Origin: Halobacteriales archaeon QH_8_64_26
Lineage (GTDB): Archaea > Halobacteriota > Halobacteria > Halobacteriales > Halococcaceae
Direction: 5' to 3'
Length of the DNA stretch: 64,000 nucleotides
NCBI GenBank assembly: GCA_003021725.1
Contig: PXRA01000007.1
Location: 111,258 to 175,257, forward strand
Position numbers and translations under genes: made by a program. The notes beneath the pieces were generated by a model. The model was given only the letters and a program-made list of their open reading frames with translations, was not told the DNA's origin and ran no database searches. Of this stretch, positions 9,792 through 19,932 are shown one piece after another (the first letter of the stretch is position 1; each line of letters opens with the position of its first letter).

Positions 9792-11077
9792 TGCGATCGA
9801 GAACGGGAGCCGACGCGACGGCATCGAGCGAGGAGGAAGAAAGAGAGGACGCCGAGAGCCCGCCGGTCCGCCGGCTCGCGGACTGGTCGGCCGGTCGAGT
9901 GGAGGAACTCGCCGCGGAGTACGACACGCCGCTGTACGCCATCGACCTCGATCGCGTGCGCGAGAACTACGCGCGCTTCGCCGCCGCCTTCCCCGACGCG
10001 ACGGTCATGTACGCAGCGAAGGCCCATACCGGCCGGGCGGTGCTCTCGGCACTGGTAGATATCGGGGCCCCCATCGAGTGTGCCGCCTGGGGCGAGTTGG
10101 ACAGGGCGATCGACGCCGGGGCCGATCCCGACGAGTTGCAGTACACGGCCGTGAACCCGCCGGATCGGGACCTCGATTACGCGGTTTCGCTCGCCGCCGA
10201 GTACCCGGGGCTGACGATCACCGGCGGGGCGAGAGATACCCTCGATCGTCTCGCCGAGCGTGGCTACGAGGGCCGGCTCGCGATCCGGATCAACCCCGGG
10301 ATCGGGACCGGCCACCACGAGAAGGTCGCGACCGGCGCGGACGCGAAGTTCGGGATCCCCTACGAGGAGGGCCCCGCGGTCGCCGAGCGCGCCCGCAAGG
10401 ACTTCGATCTCGTCGGCCTGCACGCCCACGTCGGCAGCGGCGTTCTCGACGACGACCTGGAGGATCACTGTCGGGCGATCTCGCGCGTCGGGGAGATGGC
10501 AAAACGAGTCGCTTCGGGGGGTTCGCTCGAGTTCGTCGACGTGGGCGGTGGCTACGGCGTTCCCTACCGGCCCGACGAGGAACCGCTCGACTTGGAGAAA
10601 GTGAGCGACGGAGTACGAGAAGCACTGAGCGGCGTCGACGCCCGGCTCCGGCTCGAACCCGGTCGATACGTCCTCGCCGACGCCGGCCTCGTGCTCACCG
10701 AAGTCAACACGAGAAAGGAAACGCCGGAGACGACCGTCATCGGCGTCGACGCCAGCTTGGGCACCCTGATCCGCCCGGCGATGTTCGACTCCTATCACCC
10801 GATAGAGAACGTTAGCGCGCCCGATCGCGAGCGCGAGGCCGTCTCAGTCGGCGGGCCGATGTGTACGAGCGCCGACGTCTTCGCGACCGACCGACCGATT
10901 GCCCGCCCCGAGCGCGGCGACGTCCTCGCGATCGGGAACGCCGGGGCCTATGGCTACGAACTCGCCAGCCAGTTCCACTCCCAGCCCCGTCCCGCCGAAG
11001 TCGCCCTCGAGGGCGGCGAGGCGCGGGTCGTCCGCCGGCGAGAGAGCTTAGCGGACGTGACTCGCGTCGAACAGTGA
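9791..11077 (+). CDS. lysA: Diaminopimelate decarboxylase
   Basis: TVMYAAKAHTGRAVLSAL, GLHAHVGSGVLDDDLE, VGGPMCTSADVFATDR; ATG at 9791, in frame with track ORF 9131..11077. Confidence 0.95.
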   Translation: MRSRTGADATASSEEEEREDAESPPVRRLADWSAGRVEELAAEYDTPLYAIDLDRVRENYARFAAAFPDATVMYAAKAHTGRAVLSALVDIGAPIECAAWGELDRAIDAGADPDELQYTAVNPPDRDLDYAVSLAAEYPGLTITGGARDTLDRLAERGYEGRLAIRINPGIGTGHHEKVATGADAKFGIPYEEGPAVAERARKDFDLVGLHAHVGSGVLDDDLEDHCRAISRVGEMAKRVASGGSLEFVDVGGGYGVPYRPDEEPLDLEKVSDGVREALSGVDARLRLEPGRYVLADAGLVLTEVNTRKETPETTVIGVDASLGTLIRPAMFDSYHPIENVSAPDREREAVSVGGPMCTSADVFATDRPIARPERGDVLAIGNAGAYGYELASQFHSQPRPAEVALEGGEARVVRRRESLADVTRVEQ

Positions 11078-12384
11078 TCAGTGGGTGCGATCGGGATCGT
11101 CGAGTTCGTCGACGAGGCCGCTCGCGATTCCGGTATACTCGGCGGGCGTCAGCTCCCGCAGCCGCTCGCGGGCCGATTCGTCGAGCACGAGGTCGGGATC
11201 GTCGAGAACCGACGAGAGGGTCTCGCGGGTGACCCGCTGCCCGCGCGTGTGGTCTTTGAGTCGCTCGTAGGCCTCCGTGTGGCCCGCCCGGCGAAGCACC
11301 GTCTGGATCGCCTCGCCGAGCACTTCCGGGTGGGCCTCTAACTCAGCCGCCATCCGCTCGGCATCGGGTTCGATCTTCGAAAGGCCGGTGCCGAGTTTTC
11401 GATACCCGATGAGACAGTGGGCCAAGGTCGTGCCAATGGTCCGTTTCACCGTCGAATCGGAGAGGTCGCGCTGGAGCCGGGAGGTAGTGAGCGTCTCGGC
11501 GAGAAAGGCGAGATCCGAATTCGCCTTCTGACGTAGCGCCAGGCGTCTCGATCGAGATCTATCAGTACCGCATTCGCCCCGCCCAATGCGCCGAAGAGAT
11601 CGGCGAGATCGTCACAGGGGTTGACCTGTGTGACCAGCGGGAGATGGCGGAGGCCAAGTCCTTCGACGAACTCCTCGGCAAAGGCCTGCCAGTCGATCTC
11701 GGGGGCGGCGACGGTGTGGGCCGCGTAGGTCCCCGAAGCTCCGGCGAGCTTGCCGCCGAGTTCCTCGGTACGTCCCTCGATCCGGTCGAGGGCGTCCTCG
11801 ACCCGGGCGACGTAGACCGCCAGCTCCTTGCCGAAGGTCGTCGGCGTCGCGGGCTGGCCGTGGGTACGTGCGAGCATCGATACGTCACGGTGTTCGCGGG
11901 CCAGTTCGTCGAGACACTCGCGGATAGCGTCGAGTTCGGGCAGCAGTACTTCTCGGAGAGCGCCGCTTGCGAGCAGGCGATAGGCGAGGTTATTGACGTC
12001 CTCGCTCGTGAGCCCGAAGTGGATCCAGGGCGCGATTCCGGGATCGTCTACTCGATCGCGCAGGAAGTACTCGATCGCTTTCACGTCGTGGTTCGTCGCC
12101 GCCCGACCGTTGGTGCCCTCGGTCTCGATGCGTTTCACCCGGCGGGCCTCGGCGACCGAAAAGTCCTCGTAGATCGCCCGCAGCGACTCGCGTTCCTCGG
12201 CTGCGAGGTCGAAGGAGAGGGCCTCGCAGTCGGCCAGCGCGAGCAGGTACTCGACTTCGACGCGGACGCGGGCACGGATCAGTGCGGCCTCGCTCGCGTA
12301 GGGGACGAGCGATTCGGTGTAGCGTGCATACCGCCCGTCGAGCGGTGAGACCGCTTGCAGGGAGTGCCGGCCGTCGTCGGTCAT
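11078..12384 (-). pseudogene. purB: Adenylosuccinate lyase PurB, frameshifted and missing the catalytic signature loop as sequenced
   Basis: N-terminal ORF ends …GANAVLIDLDRDAWRYV; C-terminal ANSDLAFLAETLTTSRLQRDLSDSTVKRTIGTTLAHCLIGY… resumes in another frame only a few nt later; no SSTMPHKVNPIDFEN loop in any frame. Confidence 0.92.
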
Positions 12385-12487
12385 GGGTATGGGTGTGGGT
12401 GTGTGAACCCGTCGAAAAAGCGTATCGGTCGGGCGCTTACAGGACACCGACTGGTGGACCGACGACCGGGGTCCGGACCTTGGGGGT

Positions 12488-15400
12488 TCAGGTCCGGATC
12501 TCGAAGCGTGCTCCGCCGCTCTCGCCCTCGGCGACCGCTAGTCCCCAGTCGTGAGCGCTGGCGATCTGCTCGACGATCGAGAGACCGAAGCCGGTGCCCG
12601 AGTCGCTGGTCGTATGGCCGTGTTCGAGTACCTGATCGCGCTCCTCGGCGGGGATCCCAGGGCCGTCGTCCGCAATGAAAAACCCCTCGTCCGATCGATC
12701 GATCCGAACCGCCACGTCCTCGCCACCGTGCTCGATCGCGTTCCGAAAGAGGTTCTCGAAGAGCTGTTCGAGCCGGCTCCCGTCGGCCTCGACCGTGCCG
12801 AGATCCCGTTCTCGACCGGTCCCGATCGACAGCTCCGCCTCCTCCGTCTCGACGTTCTCCCAGGCTCGCTCGGCGGTAGCCGCGAGGTCCACGGTGCTCG
12901 TCTCGCCGATCGATCGTCCCTGACGGGCCAAGGCCAGTACGTCCTCGGTGATCCGTTCCATCCGATCGTGGGCGTCTCGAACCTTCCTCAGGAACTGCTC
13001 GTCGTCCTCCTCGGAGACGAGTTCGAGATACCCCTGTGCGACGCCGAGGGGATTCCGCAGGTCGTGGCTGAGAACGCTCGCGAACTCCTCCAAGCGGTCG
13101 TTCTGGTGTTCGAGTTCCCGTTCGTACCGGCGGCGTTCGAGTTCGCTCGCGACAGCACGCGTAAGCAGATCGATGAAGGCTAACTCGACGGTCGAGAAGT
13201 CGCTCGCGCGCGCGGAACGGTCGGCGAAACAGACCGTTCCGTAGAGTTCGCCATCGACCGTGACCTTCGAGCCGACGTAGGTCTCGAGACCGAACTCCTC
13301 GTAGGCCGGATCGTCCTCCCAGCCCTCCTCGGCGGCGTGCCGAAGGGTCATCCGCCCGTCGCTCTCGATCGTCTCGCGACAGTACGTTCGGGGGAGGGGA
13401 CACTCGCTGCCGGGTCGGATAGCCTCGTGTGGTCCGCGGGCTTCGACGACTCGCTGCGTGCCGTCGGCGATGTGTGTGAGAAAGCCGGTCTCGACGCCGA
13501 GGCGTTCGGTCCCGAGAGCGAGCAGTCCGTTCACTCGCTCGTCGGCGGCTAACCCTGCGTCGGCGACGATCCCGTAGAGTCGATCGCGGTACTCCTGGGC
13601 CTCGCGGCGCTCGGTGATGTCCGTGTAGATGCCGAACGATTCCCCTTCTCCGCTCTCGTCGATCGGTACGTTACGGAACAGGAAATCGCGCAACTCGCCG
13701 TCCGCCGTCAGACGGCGCACCTCACGCGCGAGGCTATCTCCCCTGTCCACGTCGTCGGGATCGAGGGCTCGATCAGGGGGAACGATGAGGTCGTCCAGCG
13801 ACCGGCCGACGACCTGCTCGGATCGGTACCCGAAAACGCCCTCGAAGGCCGCGTTCGCCGACTGTACAATCGGCTCGCCGTCGTGTAACTCGACGATTAC
13901 CGACGGATCACGGGTGTTCTCGAAGATGGCGGAAAACCGATCGCGCTCGCGTGCGACCTGAGCTTCGTGTTCGGCGCGTTCGAGTGCGGCCTCGGTGTTC
14001 GCCGCGAGGATCCGGGCAGCGGAGACGTCGATGTCGTCGAACGCTTCGGGGTCGGTCGAGCCACTGTTCAGTACGCCGTAGTCGCCGAGCGGGACGACGA
14101 TCTCGCTCGCGATCGGCGAGTCGGGGTTGTACGTCGCCGACCGGGTCCCGACGTCGTCGTAGACGGCGGGCTCGCCGGCCGCGAAGACTTCCCACGAAAG
14201 GCTGTTACCCGCCGTGTAGGTCGGGAACTCCTCGAACAGCGCGTGAGCCTCGTCGGTAAACGCGGTCGGACGGAGACAGTCATCGTCGGGGTCGTAGAGC
14301 CAGAGACCGGTGAGGGGCAGATCGAGAGCATCGTGAGCCGTCTCGATGGCGACGTCACAGACCTCCTCGGGCGTCTGGGCGTTCATCATCGCGCGGGTCC
14401 CTTCGTGGAGCGCTTCCAGGGCCCGCTCGTGGTCGGCGCGTTCGAGTGCGGCCTCGGCGTTCGATGCCAGTACCTTCGCGAGCGCAACGTCGGATCGATC
14501 GAACCGATCGGCCGCCGTATCGGCGATGCTGATGACGCCGTGCTCGCCGAGCGGGACGTACATCGCCGACCGCGCGTTACCAGGGTCGTAGTTCTCGGCG
14601 AGTTCGTCCCCGTCGAGAGCGGCCAGATCGTCGTAGGTGCGTGGCGTCCCCCCGCGATAGGCGCGGCCGGCGGGTGTATCGCCGGTGGGGTAGGCGGGGC
14701 GCTCGCCGACACGCTCGCGCGTCTCGTCGGTCTGTGCGACGGGCACGAGCGTCTCGCCATCAGCATCGAGCAGTCGAACTACCGTGATCGAATGCCCGAG
14801 CACGTGCTTGGAGGTTCGCGCGGCGGTCTCACAGACTTCCTCGTGAGTCGTCGCTTCCATCATCGCGCGGGTTCCCTCGTGGAGCGCTTCGAGGCGGCGC
14901 TTGTTGCGCTCGTGGCCGGTGATGTCGCGGGCGATCCCACAGATGCCAACGATCTCCCCGCCGGCGTCGGTCAGGCGCACCCCTCTGAACTCGTGTGGGA
15001 CGGTCTCGCCGGATTTCGTACGGAGGCCGGCAGTGAGCGATGCCTGGCCCGCCTCGAGGACTTCGCTCATCGCCGCGGCGACCCGCTCGTGGTCCGCCTC
15101 GCTGACCAACGCCGTCGCGTGCGTCCCCGCGATCTCCTCGTCGGTGTACCCCGTGACGTCGGCTAAACGGTCGTTCCACCGGACGAACTCCCCGCTCGTG
15201 TCGAGGAAATAAAAGACGTCATCGAGCGCATCGAGCGCGGTGTCGACGAACGCCTGCTCGTCCCGAAGCTCGTTCTCGGTGCGTTTGCGCTCGGTGACGT
15301 CCTGGAAGATCCCTCGAAGCAGGACCGTCTCGCCGTCTTCCTCGTGTGGCTCTCCCTGCGCGCGCACCCAGCGCTGATCGCCGCTCGCCGTGGTGAGTCG

Positions 15401-17419
15401 CAGTTCCGTATCGAAGCTCTCGCCGTCCTCGATCGCCCGTTCGATCGCGTTCTCGATAACCGGGGCGTCCTCGGGGTGATAGAAATCGATCGCCGCCCCG
15501 AGCGTTGGTTCGTAGTCCTGTGATACGCCGTGGATCCAGCGGACCTCGTCGGTCCACCGTAGTTCGTCGTCGACGAGGTCGAGTTCCCACCCGCCGACGC
15601 TGGCTATGCGCTGAGTCCGTTCGAGCAGGTCCGTCTTTCGCTCGAGTTCTCGCTCGTGCTTCTTTTGATCACTGATGTCCCGAACGACACAGACGAGCCC
15701 GTCGTCATCGAGTGCGGTGAGAGTCAGTTCCTGGGAAAACCGCGTGCCGTCGCGGCGCTTGCCGGTGGCCTCACCACGCCACTGGCCGCTGTGTTCGAGG
15801 GCGGGCATGGCCTCCTCTTCGAGTACCACGACGTCCTCCTCATCGTAACACATCTCCCAGTGTTCGCCGAGGAAGGCGTCCTCGTCGTCGTGGCCATACA
15901 CATCGGTGTGGGCCTCGTTGACGTAGGTGTACTCGCCGTCGGCATCGAGGATTGCCATTCCGTCCATCGAAGCGGCCATCGCCGTCGCGCGCGCTTCGAG
16001 TTCCTGCTCGCGTTCTTTGCGCTCGGTGATGTCGCGACCCTCTGCGACGATGAATTCGGTGTTGTCATGCTCGTTAGCGACAGGCTTGACCGAAGTGTCG
16101 GTCGCCACCATATCGTCGCCAGTGCCGATCTCCTCCTCGAACCGGACGGATTCGCCGTTTGCCTCCCAGAAGGGCCGTCCGACGATTTCTGCCCGATCGT
16201 TGCCGCTGAACTGGAGTGCGGTATCGTTGATCTCGATGACGGTCCCATCGGGCTGTAGCAGTGCCATGAACTGGAACGTATTATTGAACACGGCACTGAA
16301 TCGTCGTTCACGCTCCGCGCGCTCGGTAACGTCGATAGCGACGCCGATCACCTGGTCGCCAGTGTCCTCTTCGTCCTCGACAGGCTGATACCAGGTCTCG
16401 AAGACGCGATCGCCGACACCCACGGTCGACTGTACTGCCTCTCCGTCGATCGCCCGCCGGACGTCTTCGACGATCGGCGTGTCTGTGTAGACATCGAACG
16501 CGGATTGCCCGACGAGTTCGCCGGATTCGAGCCCGAGTCCTGCTAACCCCCGTCCCTCCGAGAGGGTGAAAACACCATCCCCATCGAGGGTGAATAGTAC
16601 GACCGGCGCGTTCTCGACGATCGTCTGGAGCCGCTCTTTCTGTCGTCGTATCGTTTGTTCGCGTTCTTTTTTCGCCGATATGTCTCGGAAGTGTATCGTG
16701 AGCCCGTCGTCGATCGGGACGGCGCGTATGTCGACCCAGACATCCAGCGGCGGGTAGAACTGCTCGAATTCGACGGGTACCTGCTGATCCATTGCCTTCT
16801 CGTACTTCTCCTGAAAGGTAGTGTCGACCGCCTCGGGAAACTGCTCCCAGACGTCCTCACCGATCAACTCCGCTTCCGTCCGTTCGAGTATCTCCTCGGC
16901 ACGATCGTTGAGATGGGTGAACTGCCAATCACCGTTCAGCACGAATATTGCATCAGTGATCCCCCCGTAGAGTTTCCGAATTCGTTCGGTTGAGGTTCGC
17001 AGCTCGCGTTCGGCCCGATACTGGGAGACGGCGTTGTCGATGCGGTGCGCGAGCACCGCGTACTGGTCGGTGCCCGAACCCTTATTGAGATACTCGGTAA
17101 CGCCGGCGGTGATCGCCTCGCTGGCGATTTCCTCGCTACCTCGCCCGGTAAACAGGACGAACGGAAGCTTCGGATGCTCCTCGCGGATCGTCTCGAGGAA
17201 CTCCAAGCCGTCCATTCCCGGCATGTCGTAGTCGCTTACGATACAATCAACGGTGTCGTCCGCTTCGGCGAGAAATGCGAGTCCCTCGGTAGCACTCGTT
17301 GCCGTGTCCACCTCGAACTCCTCGCGCTCACGCTCGAGGAAGGTCGCCGCTAGCTCCGCGAAGTCGGGTTCGTCGTCGACGTGGAGCACGCGGAGCGGCT
17401 CCCGATCGACGCCGCTCAT
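12488..17419 (-). CDS. Receiver / multi-PAS / multi-GAF sensor histidine kinase (1643 aa)
   Basis: N-terminal receiver (VLHVDDEPDF…IVSDYDMPGMDGLEFL); repeated PAS units ending …RDITERK; GAF units; HisKA (FASVLSHDLRNPLGVAQGYLELV) and HATPase (DDGPGIPAEERDQVLEHGHTTSDSGTGFGLSIV). Confidence 0.95.
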   Translation of the reverse strand: MSGVDREPLRVLHVDDEPDFAELAATFLEREREEFEVDTATSATEGLAFLAEADDTVDCIVSDYDMPGMDGLEFLETIREEHPKLPFVLFTGRGSEEIASEAITAGVTEYLNKGSGTDQYAVLAHRIDNAVSQYRAERELRTSTERIRKLYGGITDAIFVLNGDWQFTHLNDRAEEILERTEAELIGEDVWEQFPEAVDTTFQEKYEKAMDQQVPVEFEQFYPPLDVWVDIRAVPIDDGLTIHFRDISAKKEREQTIRRQKERLQTIVENAPVVLFTLDGDGVFTLSEGRGLAGLGLESGELVGQSAFDVYTDTPIVEDVRRAIDGEAVQSTVGVGDRVFETWYQPVEDEEDTGDQVIGVAIDVTERAERERRFSAVFNNTFQFMALLQPDGTVIEINDTALQFSGNDRAEIVGRPFWEANGESVRFEEEIGTGDDMVATDTSVKPVANEHDNTEFIVAEGRDITERKEREQELEARATAMAASMDGMAILDADGEYTYVNEAHTDVYGHDDEDAFLGEHWEMCYDEEDVVVLEEEAMPALEHSGQWRGEATGKRRDGTRFSQELTLTALDDDGLVCVVRDISDQKKHERELERKTDLLERTQRIASVGGWELDLVDDELRWTDEVRWIHGVSQDYEPTLGAAIDFYHPEDAPVIENAIERAIEDGESFDTELRLTTASGDQRWVRAQGEPHEEDGETVLLRGIFQDVTERKRTENELRDEQAFVDTALDALDDVFYFLDTSGEFVRWNDRLADVTGYTDEEIAGTHATALVSEADHERVAAAMSEVLEAGQASLTAGLRTKSGETVPHEFRGVRLTDAGGEIVGICGIARDITGHERNKRRLEALHEGTRAMMEATTHEEVCETAARTSKHVLGHSITVVRLLDADGETLVPVAQTDETRERVGERPAYPTGDTPAGRAYRGGTPRTYDDLAALDGDELAENYDPGNARSAMYVPLGEHGVISIADTAADRFDRSDVALAKVLASNAEAALERADHERALEALHEGTRAMMNAQTPEEVCDVAIETAHDALDLPLTGLWLYDPDDDCLRPTAFTDEAHALFEEFPTYTAGNSLSWEVFAAGEPAVYDDVGTRSATYNPDSPIASEIVVPLGDYGVLNSGSTDPEAFDDIDVSAARILAANTEAALERAEHEAQVARERDRFSAIFENTRDPSVIVELHDGEPIVQSANAAFEGVFGYRSEQVVGRSLDDLIVPPDRALDPDDVDRGDSLAREVRRLTADGELRDFLFRNVPIDESGEGESFGIYTDITERREAQEYRDRLYGIVADAGLAADERVNGLLALGTERLGVETGFLTHIADGTQRVVEARGPHEAIRPGSECPLPRTYCRETIESDGRMTLRHAAEEGWEDDPAYEEFGLETYVGSKVTVDGELYGTVCFADRSARASDFSTVELAFIDLLTRAVASELERRRYERELEHQNDRLEEFASVLSHDLRNPLGVAQGYLELVSEEDDEQFLRKVRDAHDRMERITEDVLALARQGRSIGETSTVDLAATAERAWENVETEEAELSIGTGRERDLGTVEADGSRLEQLFENLFRNAIEHGGEDVAVRIDRSDEGFFIADDGPGIPAEERDQVLEHGHTTSDSGTGFGLSIVEQIASAHDWGLAVAEGESGGARFEIRT

Positions 17420-17697
17420 CCGCGCGTGCCCGCTATCAGCCCGACCCTGTCTGTGAGTCCCGCTCTCGGAAGACGAACACGAGTGGCTGACATAGTAGCT
17501 ATTAACTGGCCCTTGTTTAGTATAAATTGTTTGCTATTAGCAGTGGTTCAAATTTGGAAATCACATACGATCCGAATCCGACCGGCTAGTACCCTCTTCC
17601 AGTCCTGTGGCCCACATGCGCTATCCGCTCCTCGGGACCGAGAGGGCGACTCGCGCGGATCACAACCGATTTGGGAGGGCCGCTCGCCCTCTTCCCT

Positions 17698-19287
17698 ATG
17701 ACTCGAATCGCGGGCCTCGCGGGCAATCGCGGCCGAAACCTCGTCCATATCGCCGACTCGGCACCCGGGGGAGCGGAACTCGCGGTAGTGCTCACCGACG
17801 AGGAAAGCGCCCCGGTACTGGAGAGCGCTGAAGACCAGGGGCTACCGACCGAGGTCGTTCCTCACGAGGAGGACCGATCCCGCGCTGACCACGAACGCCG
17901 GCTGCTCGACGCGCTCGCCGAGTACGAGTTCGACCTCGTTTGCTTGGATGGGTACATGCGCGTGCTCACGTCGACCTTTCTCGACGACGCGGGGTTGGTG
18001 CTCAACGTCCACCCCTCGTTGCTGCCCTCCTTTCCCGGCCTCTCGGTCCACGAGCAAGTCCTGGAGGCCGGCGCGCGCGTAAGCGGGTGTACGGTACATG
18101 TCGTTACCGAGGAGGTAGACGCCGGCCCGATCGTTACCCAGGAGCCGGTGCCGGTCTTCGAGGACGATTCGACGGCCTCGCTCAAGCAGCGCGTGCTCCA
18201 GAAGGGCGAGTTCAGGGCCTATCCCCGAGCCGTTCGCTGGATCGCGGAGGATCGGCTCACGATCGACGACGGCGGGGTGTCGATCGATGCCGACGACGGC
18301 GGCGAGGAGAAGGGTCGGTTCCCGGCTCGACGGCTCGCGAGTACCGACCGCTCCCGGACGCTTCGTTACGGCGAGAACCCCCACCAGCGGGCGGCGGTCT
18401 ATGCCGATCCCGCCCCAGCCGACGGCGGGGTGATCGGTGCCGAGCAGCTGAACGCGGGTGCGAAAGCTCTCTCGTACAACAACTACAACGACGCCGACGC
18501 GGCCCTCGGCGCGGTTCGGGAGTTCGACCGGCCGGCCGCAGTGGTAGTGAAACATACCACCCCTGCCGGCTGTGCGGTCGCCGACTCGCCGGCAGTAGCC
18601 TACGAGCGCGCGCTCGCGACCGATCCGATGAGCGCCTTCGGGGGGATCGTCGCGCTCAATCGCACGTGCGACCGAGCGAGTGCCGAGCGGATCGTCGAGT
18701 CGTTCAAGGAGTGTGTCGTCGCGCCCGGCTACACCGACGACGCCCTCGGCGTGCTGGTAGGAGAGGAGAGCCTTCGGGTGTTAGACGTCGGCGATCTCGC
18801 GAGCGACCCGCCGGCAGTCACCGAGCGGCCCTTGGTCGGCGGCTCGTTGTTCCAGGAACGGGATCGTCAGCGCCTCGCGCCCGAGGACTTGGAAGTCGTC
18901 ACCGATCGGGAACCGACCGACGCGGAGCGGGAGACGATGTGTTTCGCCTGGCAAGTGGTAAAAAACGTGAAATCGAACGCGATCGTCCTCGCGACCGACA
19001 CCGAGACCGTGGGTATCGGGGCGGGCCAGGTCTCGCGGGTCGATGCCGTTCGGCTAGCGACGATGAAAGCGACCGAACACGCCGAGGACAGATCTCCACA
19101 GGGGTCGGTGCTGGCCTCGGACGCCTTTTTCCCCTTTCCCGACGGCATCGAGGTCGCGGCCGACGCGGGTGTCGAGGCGGTCGTCCAACCGGGCGGGTCG
19201 GTCAATGACGAAGAGGTGATCGAGGCAGCGAACGAGGCCGATATGGCGATGGCCTTCACCGGGGCGCGAGCGTTCCGACACGATTAG
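17698..19287 (+). CDS. purH: Fusion of PurN-like GAR formyltransferase and AICAR formyltransferase (PurH transformylase domain, no IMP cyclohydrolase domain)
   Basis: MTRIAGLAGNRGRNL…LNVHPSLLPSFPG…VHVVTEEVDAGPIV (PurN-like) then LRYGENPHQRAAVYAD…KHTTPAGCAVA…NVKSNAIVLA (AICARFT). Confidence 0.93.
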   Translation: MTRIAGLAGNRGRNLVHIADSAPGGAELAVVLTDEESAPVLESAEDQGLPTEVVPHEEDRSRADHERRLLDALAEYEFDLVCLDGYMRVLTSTFLDDAGLVLNVHPSLLPSFPGLSVHEQVLEAGARVSGCTVHVVTEEVDAGPIVTQEPVPVFEDDSTASLKQRVLQKGEFRAYPRAVRWIAEDRLTIDDGGVSIDADDGGEEKGRFPARRLASTDRSRTLRYGENPHQRAAVYADPAPADGGVIGAEQLNAGAKALSYNNYNDADAALGAVREFDRPAAVVVKHTTPAGCAVADSPAVAYERALATDPMSAFGGIVALNRTCDRASAERIVESFKECVVAPGYTDDALGVLVGEESLRVLDVGDLASDPPAVTERPLVGGSLFQERDRQRLAPEDLEVVTDREPTDAERETMCFAWQVVKNVKSNAIVLATDTETVGIGAGQVSRVDAVRLATMKATEHAEDRSPQGSVLASDAFFPFPDGIEVAADAGVEAVVQPGGSVNDEEVIEAANEADMAMAFTGARAFRHD

Positions 19288-19317
19288 ATACGATCGATCG
19301 CGTTCGGATGCACCGGT

Positions 19318-19908
19318 ATGGACGCCACGACCTACTTCGACGTCGACGGGACGCTCCTCCACCGCGACGAACGCGACGACGACATCACCGGCGCGGCCGC
19401 GGCGTTCGATCTCGCGATCGACGAGGCGGCGATCCCGCTCTACAAGGCCCTCGTCGATCAGTACTTCCGGCGGAACGCGAGCGACCCCTACTGCCAGGGA
19501 ATCGAGCGGTGGGTCGAACGCTACGGATTCGACGTCGATCCCGAGGCCTTTGCCGAGGAACTCAAGCGGACCCAGATCGAGGACACCCGGGCCCACGACG
19601 GGCTCCGCGATGCGCTCGACAGGCTCGCCGACCGGGCGACCCTCGGGGTCCTCACGAACGGCGCGGGCGACATGCAGCGGGGAAAATTCGATCGTCACGA
19701 CCTTTCGCACCTCTTCGAGACGGCGTTGATCTCCGGGGAGGCCGACCCGATGAAACCGCGCGATGGTTTCTCCGAGGCCGCCAGAGAGCGCCTGTCGGCC
19801 GACCGACACGTCTACGTCGGCGATCGTTCGCCGCTGGCCGATCTGGCAGTCGAGTCGGTGAGACAGCTCCCGGCGGCGACGCTCTTCGAGAGCGCCGATA
19901 GCGACTAG
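19318..19908 (+). CDS. HAD-superfamily hydrolase
   Basis: YFDVDGTLL, GVLTNGAGDMQRGKF, VYVGDRSPLADLA. Confidence 0.88.
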   Translation: MDATTYFDVDGTLLHRDERDDDITGAAAAFDLAIDEAAIPLYKALVDQYFRRNASDPYCQGIERWVERYGFDVDPEAFAEELKRTQIEDTRAHDGLRDALDRLADRATLGVLTNGAGDMQRGKFDRHDLSHLFETALISGEADPMKPRDGFSEAARERLSADRHVYVGDRSPLADLAVESVRQLPAATLFESADSD

Positions 19909-19932
19909 CGATTCGAGTCGCGGCGACGGCGA

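Noticed and set aside
8913-9824. Long minus-strand ORFs antisense to dapD/lysA (8913..9824, 9596..10798)
   Set aside because: GC-rich codon bias removes stops on the opposite strand; plus-strand frames encode clear DapD and LysA
12384-12447. Upstream extension of purB (MSCKRPTDTLFRRVHTPTPIP…)
   Set aside because: MTDDGRHSLQAVSPLDGRYA is the typical PurB N-terminus; the extension is non-conserved
13967-15166. 399-aa plus-strand ORF inside the giant kinase gene
   Set aside because: Antisense shadow of the kinase; repetitive arginine/glycine/valine composition without domain signatures
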